Below, piece by piece: positions 6,343 through 10,121 of a DNA stretch of 10,121 nt. Source of the stretch: CBDDRG01 sp051306415 (GTDB lineage Bacteria; Pseudomonadota; Gammaproteobacteria; Pseudomonadales; Porticoccaceae); NCBI GenBank assembly GCA_051306415.1, contig JBPPNE010000316.1, forward strand, positions 1-10,121, read 5' to 3'. Position 1 is the first letter of the stretch. Every line of letters begins with the position of its first letter. The position numbers were made by a program, and so were the translations under genes. Below the pieces are notes generated by a model. That model was given only the letters and a program-made list of their open reading frames with translations. It was not told the DNA's origin and searched no databases.

Positions 6343-7380
6343 ATGAAAATACTGGTCACCGGTGGCGCCGGATTTATTGGCTCCCATGTCGCGCTGCGCC
6401 TGCTTGGCCGCGGCGACCAGGTGGTTTGCCTCGACAATCTCAACGACTATTACGACGTCAATCTGAAGCTCGCGCGGCTTGAACGCAGTCGCCGCTTCGT
6501 CGTCGAGCAAGGGCTCGCGACGGACAGCTTCCGCGCAGTGACGATGGATGTTGCCGACCGCGCCGCTGTGGCCGCCCTGTTCGCCACTGAAGGCTTCGAC
6601 CGGGTGGTTCACCTCGCCGCCCAGGCCGGTGTGCGCTATTCGCTGCAGAATCCCCATGCCTACGTCGACAGCAACATCGTCGGGTTTCTGAATATTCTCG
6701 AAGGCTGCCGCCACCACCGGGTCGCCCATCTCGTCTACGCCTCCTCAAGCTCTGTGTACGGCGCCAACGAATGCCTGCCGTTTTCGGTGCACGACAACGT
6801 TGACCATCCGTTGTCGTTGTACGCGGCGAGCAAGAAAGCCAACGAGCTGATGGCGCACACCTATAGCCACCTGTATCAGTTGCCGACCACCGGGCTGCGC
6901 TTTTTCACGGTCTACGGCCCCTGGGGACGCCCGGACATGGCGCTGTTCCTGTTCACCCGCGCGATCCTCGCGGGTGAACCCATCGACGTCTTCAACTACG
7001 GCCGGCACAAGCGCGATTTCACCTATATCGACGATATTGTCGAGGGCGTCTTCCGCACCCTCGACCACACCGCGGCCGCCAATCCAGCCTGGGACGGTCA
7101 CGCGCCGGACCCCGCCACCAGCCGCGCGCCCTGGCGCATTTACAACATCGGCAACAACCGGCCGGTTGAGCTCGACGAGTACATCGCCGCGCTGGAGGAC
7201 GCCCTGGGCGTGAAAGCCATCAAAAATCTGTTGCCGCTGCAGCCCGGGGATGTGCCGGACACCTTTGCCGATGTGCGGGCGCTGGTTGAGGATGTCGGTT
7301 ATCAACCCGCGACGGATGTGCGTACCGGCATCCGTCACTTTGTCGATTGGTACCGCACTTATTATCAGCTTCCCGGTTGA
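6343..7380 (+). CDS. UDP-glucuronate 4-epimerase (NAD-dependent, extended SDR)
   Basis: This cytoplasmic enzyme interconverts UDP-glucuronate and UDP-galacturonate, supplying galacturonic acid for LPS core or capsule. The 345-residue product has the NAD-binding GGAGFIG at 7-13 and the acidic end of strand 2, CLDNLNDYYD (29-38). HLAAQAGVRYS (90-100) and the catalytic Ser-Ser-Ser (134-136) with Tyr160-x3-Lys164 (YAASK) follow. The segment RFFTVYGPWGRPDMALFLF (186-204) is characteristic of bacterial UDP-glucuronate epimerases rather than GalE. RDFTYIDDI (224-232) and YNIGN (267-271) complete the extended-SDR pattern. The start is set by the MKILVTGG N-terminus and an AGGA ribosome site seven bases upstream. 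An in-frame upstream codon at 6283 would add 20 unrelated residues. It heads the plus-strand unit that leads to waaC-hldE. A related 4-epimerase specificity cannot be excluded. Confidence 0.9.
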   Translation: MKILVTGGAGFIGSHVALRLLGRGDQVVCLDNLNDYYDVNLKLARLERSRRFVVEQGLATDSFRAVTMDVADRAAVAALFATEGFDRVVHLAAQAGVRYSLQNPHAYVDSNIVGFLNILEGCRHHRVAHLVYASSSSVYGANECLPFSVHDNVDHPLSLYAASKKANELMAHTYSHLYQLPTTGLRFFTVYGPWGRPDMALFLFTRAILAGEPIDVFNYGRHKRDFTYIDDIVEGVFRTLDHTAAANPAWDGHAPDPATSRAPWRIYNIGNNRPVELDEYIAALEDALGVKAIKNLLPLQPGDVPDTFADVRALVEDVGYQPATDVRTGIRHFVDWYRTYYQLPG

Positions 7381-7467
7381 GCGTGCTGATGCTGCCGCGC
7401 CGCCAGCCTGCTGCCCGCTGAGTCTATGGTAGGATATTCGCCGTCGCAGATCCGACCGGTTACCGCC

Positions 7468-8097
7468 ATGCTCGACCTCGAAGCCTTCCGCCGCACCCCC
7501 CTCAAGCGCGAACCCTACCCCTATCTGGTGGTCAGCAATTTCATTGCCGCCGATCAGCTCGACAGGGTGCTCGCGGATTTTCCGGTGATCCAGCATCCCG
7601 GCAGCATCCCGGTGTCGGCCGCGCCGGGCGGGCCGGGTTTCCAGGCGCTGCTGGCCGAACTTGAGGGCGATGTTTTCCGCCGCGCCATCAGTGAAAAATT
7701 CGCGCTGCCTCTCGACGGCTATCCGGTGATGACCACGGTGCGCGGGGTCATACGCGAGAAAGATGGCGGTATCCACACGGATTCAAAGACCAAGGTGGTC
7801 ACAGTGCTGCTCTATCTGAACCGGGACTGGCACGACGACGGCGGCCAGCTGCGGGTGCTGCGCGATGATCACGACCTCGACAACTATGCCGCTGAAATCC
7901 CTCCCACCGCCGGCACCCTGATGGTATTTCAAGTGACCGACAACTGCTGGCACGGCCACAAACCCGCGGTCGGCAAACGCCTGTCCGTGCAGATGAACTA
8001 TGTCATCGGCGAGGCCGCCAAGGGCAAGCACCAATTCCTCCACCGCCTCAGCGCCAGGACTAAAGCGCTGTTCGGCCGCTTCGCTCCGGCCTATTGA
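7468..8097 (+). CDS. Fe(II)/2-oxoglutarate-dependent dioxygenase (prolyl-hydroxylase-like fold)
   Basis: The 209-residue protein has the double-stranded beta-helix iron-binding pattern H-x-D...H. HTD is at 103-105 within GGIHTDSKTK, the distal His is in CWHGHKP (His162), and the 2-oxoglutarate-binding Arg is in GKRLSVQ (Arg171). VTVLLYLNRDW (111-121) and GGQLRV (125-130) are the usual flanking strands of the 2OG-FeII_Oxy_3 type. It would hydroxylate a substrate with O2 and 2-oxoglutarate in the cytoplasm; the substrate is unknown. Lying directly upstream of waaC suggests a core sugar or Kdo-lipid A substrate, as for the Kdo hydroxylase KdoO, but that link is only contextual and this protein is shorter than I recall for KdoO. 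I chose the ATG at 7468. An in-frame ATG at 7426 would add 14 residues of unremarkable sequence. The stop is 11 bases before the waaC GTG. Confidence 0.82.
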   Translation: MLDLEAFRRTPLKREPYPYLVVSNFIAADQLDRVLADFPVIQHPGSIPVSAAPGGPGFQALLAELEGDVFRRAISEKFALPLDGYPVMTTVRGVIREKDGGIHTDSKTKVVTVLLYLNRDWHDDGGQLRVLRDDHDLDNYAAEIPPTAGTLMVFQVTDNCWHGHKPAVGKRLSVQMNYVIGEAAKGKHQFLHRLSARTKALFGRFAPAY

Positions 8098-8108
8098 TTC
8101 CTCGCCCC

Positions 8109-10121
8109 GTGGATGTGTTGATCGTCAAGCTCACCTCCATGGGCGACTTGGTGCAGGCGCTGCCCGCGCTAACGGATGCCAGCCGGGCGCGGCCGGGTCT
8201 GCGGTTCGACTGGGTCGTCGACGAAGTCTTCGCCGAGATACCGCGCTGGCATCCGGCGATTCGCGATGTTTTCACTACCGCCCATCGGCGTTGGCGAGAC
8301 GGATTCCTGAAGGCGCTGAGTGGGAATGAATTGCGCGCCTTTCTGCGCCGTGTGCGCCAGCGTGAGTATGGCGCGGTCATCGATGCCCAGACCAATCTCA
8401 AAAGCGCGCTGGTAACCCGCCTCACGCGGGGTAAAAAATACGGTCCGGATCACCATTCGGTGCGCGAGTGGGGCGCCCACTTGGCTTATTCCCGCCGCTT
8501 TCCTATCGCCAAGGATCAACTGGCCATCGAGCGCTGGCGGCAACTGTTCGCTGCGGCGCTCGACTACCCGCTGCCACATACGCCAGCCGATTTTGGCCTT
8601 GCCGGCAAGGCCTGGCCGGAGCCAAACGTCGATTTGCCACAAGAGCCGTTCCTGGTTTTTGTCCACAACGCGAGTTGGCCCAACAAGGGCTGGTCCGAAC
8701 TGTTCTGGCGCCGTTTGATCGAGCGCGCGCAGTGGGCGGGGTACGAAGTGGTGCTGCCTTGGGGCACCGCAGCCGAGGCAGCGCAGGCGCAGCGGTTGGC
8801 CGAGGGCCATGCTGGCGTCCGGGTGTTACCGCGACTGTCGCTGACGGCGTTAGCAGCGGTTTTTTTGCGGAGTAGTGGCGCCGTCTGCGTGGACACCGGG
8901 CTCGCCCATGTCAGCGCGGCACTGGATGTGCCCACGGTCACCCTGTACGGCGCCACCGACCCCCGCCTGATCGGCGCGACCGGCTACAATTCCACCCATC
9001 TGGTAGCCGACGGCTACCCGTGCGTTCCCTGTTACCGACGCCGGTGTGATGTGCCCGGCTACTCCGGCCCTGAGGCCCAGTGCATGAAAAGACTGTCGCC
9101 GGAACGCGTGTGGACAGTGCTGACAACCCTGATCGACGGACGTGTGGCGCCGACCCAACCTCGCGGGAGAGACAGCTTGAGCAACGCGACTCCAAGATTT
9201 GACCGAGCCCAGGTGCTGGTCGTCGGCGATCTGATGGTCGATCGCTACTGGCACGGCGGCACCACGCGAATTTCCCCCGAGGCGCCGGTGCCCGTCGTCA
9301 AAGTCGAGCACCGGGAGGACCGCCCGGGTGGCGCCGCCAATGTCGCGCTCAATATCGCCGCGCTTGGCGCTGGTGTCAGTCTGATCGGCGTGGTCGGTCG
9401 CGACGGGGCCGCGCAGGCGCTGCACGCCCGGCTCCACGCCGTCGGCATCCATACCGATTTTCAGGAAGCGGCGGATAAACCCACCATCACCAAACTGCGG
9501 GTGATCAGTCGCCACCAGCAACTGCTGCGCCTCGACTTCGAAGAGCGCTTCGGCGGCGAAGACACCGGCGAGCTAGTTGGCAAAGTGCGCGGCCTGCTCG
9601 GCCGGGCCGACGTGCTGATACTGTCGGACTACGCCAAGGGCGTGCTCGACGATCCGCGCGAGTTGATCGCGCTGGCGCGTGCCGCCGGGGTGCCGGTGCT
9701 GGTCGATCCCAAGGGCACGGATTTCACCCGCTATGCCGGTGCCACTCTGATCACGCCGAACCTGCACGAATTCGAAGCCGTGGTTGGTCCCTGGGAGACG
9801 GAGCAGGAATTGGTCCGCAAAGGTGTCGAGTTACTTGAGCGACTGCACCTCGATGCGCTGCTGGTCACCCGCGGCGAACAGGGCATGACGCTGATTCGAC
9901 CGACTGCGCCCGAATTGCATTTGCCGGCGCGGGCGAGAGAGGTGTTCGATGTGACCGGTGCCGGTGACACTGTGATCGCGGTGCTCGCCGCCGCGCTCGC
10001 CGCCGGCGAAGACCTGCCCGCGGCCGTCGCTCTCGCCAACCTGGCCGCCGGCATCGTCGTCGGCAAGCTCGGCACCGCCACCGTCAGCGGCCCGGAACTG
10101 CGCCGCGCGCTTCACCAGGAG
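8109..10121 (+). CDS. waaC-hldE: WaaC-HldE in-frame fusion: LPS heptosyltransferase I joined to heptose-7-phosphate kinase (partial at right edge)
   Basis: One stop-free frame of 671 codons runs from GTG 8109 to the window end. Residues 1-342 are WaaC, which transfers L-glycero-D-manno-heptose from ADP-heptose to Kdo2-lipid A. Seen are VDVLIVKLTSMGD with catalytic-base Asp13, VIDAQTNLKSAL, Lys193 (HNASWPNKGW), VDTGLAHVSAAL with Asp262, LYGATDP, and a Cys-rich tail (Cys305, 308, 313, 325). A hydrophilic linker of roughly 25 residues follows (343-367). From 357 on is the HldE ribokinase-like domain: VVGDLMVDRYW (371-381, Asp374), RPGGAANVALN, and DVTGAGDT with catalytic Asp620. The window ends where the kinase domain ends, so the adenylyltransferase domain, if present, lies outside. 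GTG 8109 aligns with the WaaC Met; no strong ribosome site precedes it. The first in-frame ATG is at 8139, inside the WaaC loop. The lack of a stop could be a true fusion or a small sequence error near 9133-9176. Confidence 0.8.
   Translation, partial: MDVLIVKLTSMGDLVQALPALTDASRARPGLRFDWVVDEVFAEIPRWHPAIRDVFTTAHRRWRDGFLKALSGNELRAFLRRVRQREYGAVIDAQTNLKSALVTRLTRGKKYGPDHHSVREWGAHLAYSRRFPIAKDQLAIERWRQLFAAALDYPLPHTPADFGLAGKAWPEPNVDLPQEPFLVFVHNASWPNKGWSELFWRRLIERAQWAGYEVVLPWGTAAEAAQAQRLAEGHAGVRVLPRLSLTALAAVFLRSSGAVCVDTGLAHVSAALDVPTVTLYGATDPRLIGATGYNSTHLVADGYPCVPCYRRRCDVPGYSGPEAQCMKRLSPERVWTVLTTLIDGRVAPTQPRGRDSLSNATPRFDRAQVLVVGDLMVDRYWHGGTTRISPEAPVPVVKVEHREDRPGGAANVALNIAALGAGVSLIGVVGRDGAAQALHARLHAVGIHTDFQEAADKPTITKLRVISRHQQLLRLDFEERFGGEDTGELVGKVRGLLGRADVLILSDYAKGVLDDPRELIALARAAGVPVLVDPKGTDFTRYAGATLITPNLHEFEAVVGPWETEQELVRKGVELLERLHLDALLVTRGEQGMTLIRPTAPELHLPARAREVFDVTGAGDTVIAVLAAALAAGEDLPAAVALANLAAGIVVGKLGTATVSGPELRRALHQE
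9165..9179 (+). promoter_or_regulatory. Ribosome binding site and TTG start for hldE inside the waaC reading frame
   Basis: GGGAGAGA (9165-9172) places a core GGAG seven bases before a TTG at 9177-9179. From this codon, the VVGD aspartate is residue 18 and the GAGD catalytic aspartate is residue 264. These are the positions I recall for E. coli HldE numbered from its own Met1. The TTG overlaps a TGA at 9178-9180 in another frame, the usual shape of a TTGA stop/start coupling. The site therefore looks like the original independent hldE start, kept although the upstream waaC frame now runs through it. Confidence 0.65.
9177..10121 (+). CDS. hldE: Possible separately initiated HldE, kinase domain only (partial, continues past the window)
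   Basis: This is an alternative product from the TTG at 9177, in the same frame as waaC. HldE is normally bifunctional: its N-terminal kinase makes D-glycero-D-manno-heptose 1,7-bisphosphate, and its C-terminal domain later attaches AMP. The 315 codons present cover the whole PfkB/ribokinase-like kinase domain. Motifs include SRISPEAPVPVVKV-like TRISPEAPVPVVKV near residue 26, PGGAANVALNIAALGA, TITKLRVISR.QQLLRLDFEE, LSDYAKGVL, VLVDPKGTDF, TPNLHEFEAVVG, TRGEQGM and TGAGDT (Asp264). The sequence ends in KLGTATVSGPEL, where the nucleotidyltransferase domain would begin a few dozen residues later. Whether the cell makes this product, the fused one, or both cannot be decided from sequence. The kinase identity itself is certain. 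Confidence 0.6.
   Translation, partial: MSNATPRFDRAQVLVVGDLMVDRYWHGGTTRISPEAPVPVVKVEHREDRPGGAANVALNIAALGAGVSLIGVVGRDGAAQALHARLHAVGIHTDFQEAADKPTITKLRVISRHQQLLRLDFEERFGGEDTGELVGKVRGLLGRADVLILSDYAKGVLDDPRELIALARAAGVPVLVDPKGTDFTRYAGATLITPNLHEFEAVVGPWETEQELVRKGVELLERLHLDALLVTRGEQGMTLIRPTAPELHLPARAREVFDVTGAGDTVIAVLAAALAAGEDLPAAVALANLAAGIVVGKLGTATVSGPELRRALHQE

Noticed and set aside
6745..7776. A 343-codon open frame on the minus strand across the epimerase and dioxygenase genes
   Set aside because: It spans two well-supported plus-strand genes and their gap, and shows no motif. It is explained by codon bias on the opposite strand.
1..10121. CRISPR arrays, insertion sequences, tRNA or rRNA genes, toxin-antitoxin or phage-defence genes
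   Set aside because: No regularly spaced repeats, transposase motifs, paired terminal repeats or cloverleaf-like sequences were seen. All substantial coding capacity is accounted for by LPS-type genes.

Overview
The window is a lipopolysaccharide (LPS) core-oligosaccharide locus from a GC-rich gammaproteobacterium. Two proteins, WaaP and the HldE kinase domain, align closely over their lengths with the Escherichia coli proteins as I remember them. The surrounding set of extra sugar kinases, GT4 and GT9 glycosyltransferases and a UDP-glucuronate epimerase resembles the waa/wap clusters of Pseudomonas-like and marine gammaproteobacteria. I cannot name the genus from the sequence alone.

Layout. 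(1) Positions 7-1317, plus strand: waaP (heptose I kinase), then a small hexapeptide-repeat acyltransferase. (2) Positions 1330-3688, minus strand, converging on unit 1: a tight cluster read right to left, with a SAM methyltransferase followed by two different WaaP/InaA-like sugar kinases (gaps of only 3-21 and 7 bases). A strong sigma70-type promoter precedes it at 3787-3816. (3) Positions 3856-6145, minus strand: a GT9 heptosyltransferase-like gene followed by a GT4 glycosyltransferase. (4) Positions 6343-10121, plus strand, divergent from unit 3: a UDP-glucuronate 4-epimerase, a small Fe(II)/2-oxoglutarate dioxygenase, and one uninterrupted reading frame joining heptosyltransferase I (WaaC) to the heptose-7-phosphate kinase domain of HldE. 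That frame runs off the right edge. No gene-free stretch exceeds 300 bases. The longest gaps are 6146-6342 (197 bases, divergent promoters) and 3689-3855 (167 bases, promoter of unit 2).

How the genes work together. HldE makes the activated heptose precursor and WaaC puts the first heptose on Kdo2-lipid A. WaaP phosphorylates that heptose. The two extra kinases, the GT4 and GT9 enzymes and the epimerase (which makes UDP-galacturonate) then probably build and charge the rest of the core. The methyltransferase, the acyltransferase and the dioxygenase look like decorating enzymes whose substrates cannot be read from sequence.

The most unusual observation is the absence of any stop codon between waaC and hldE. 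The two are in the same frame from the GTG at 8109 to the window end (671 codons). A well-placed ribosome binding site and TTG codon still mark the ancestral hldE start at 9177. The second is a GT9 enzyme carrying Asn where the family's catalytic Asp normally sits.
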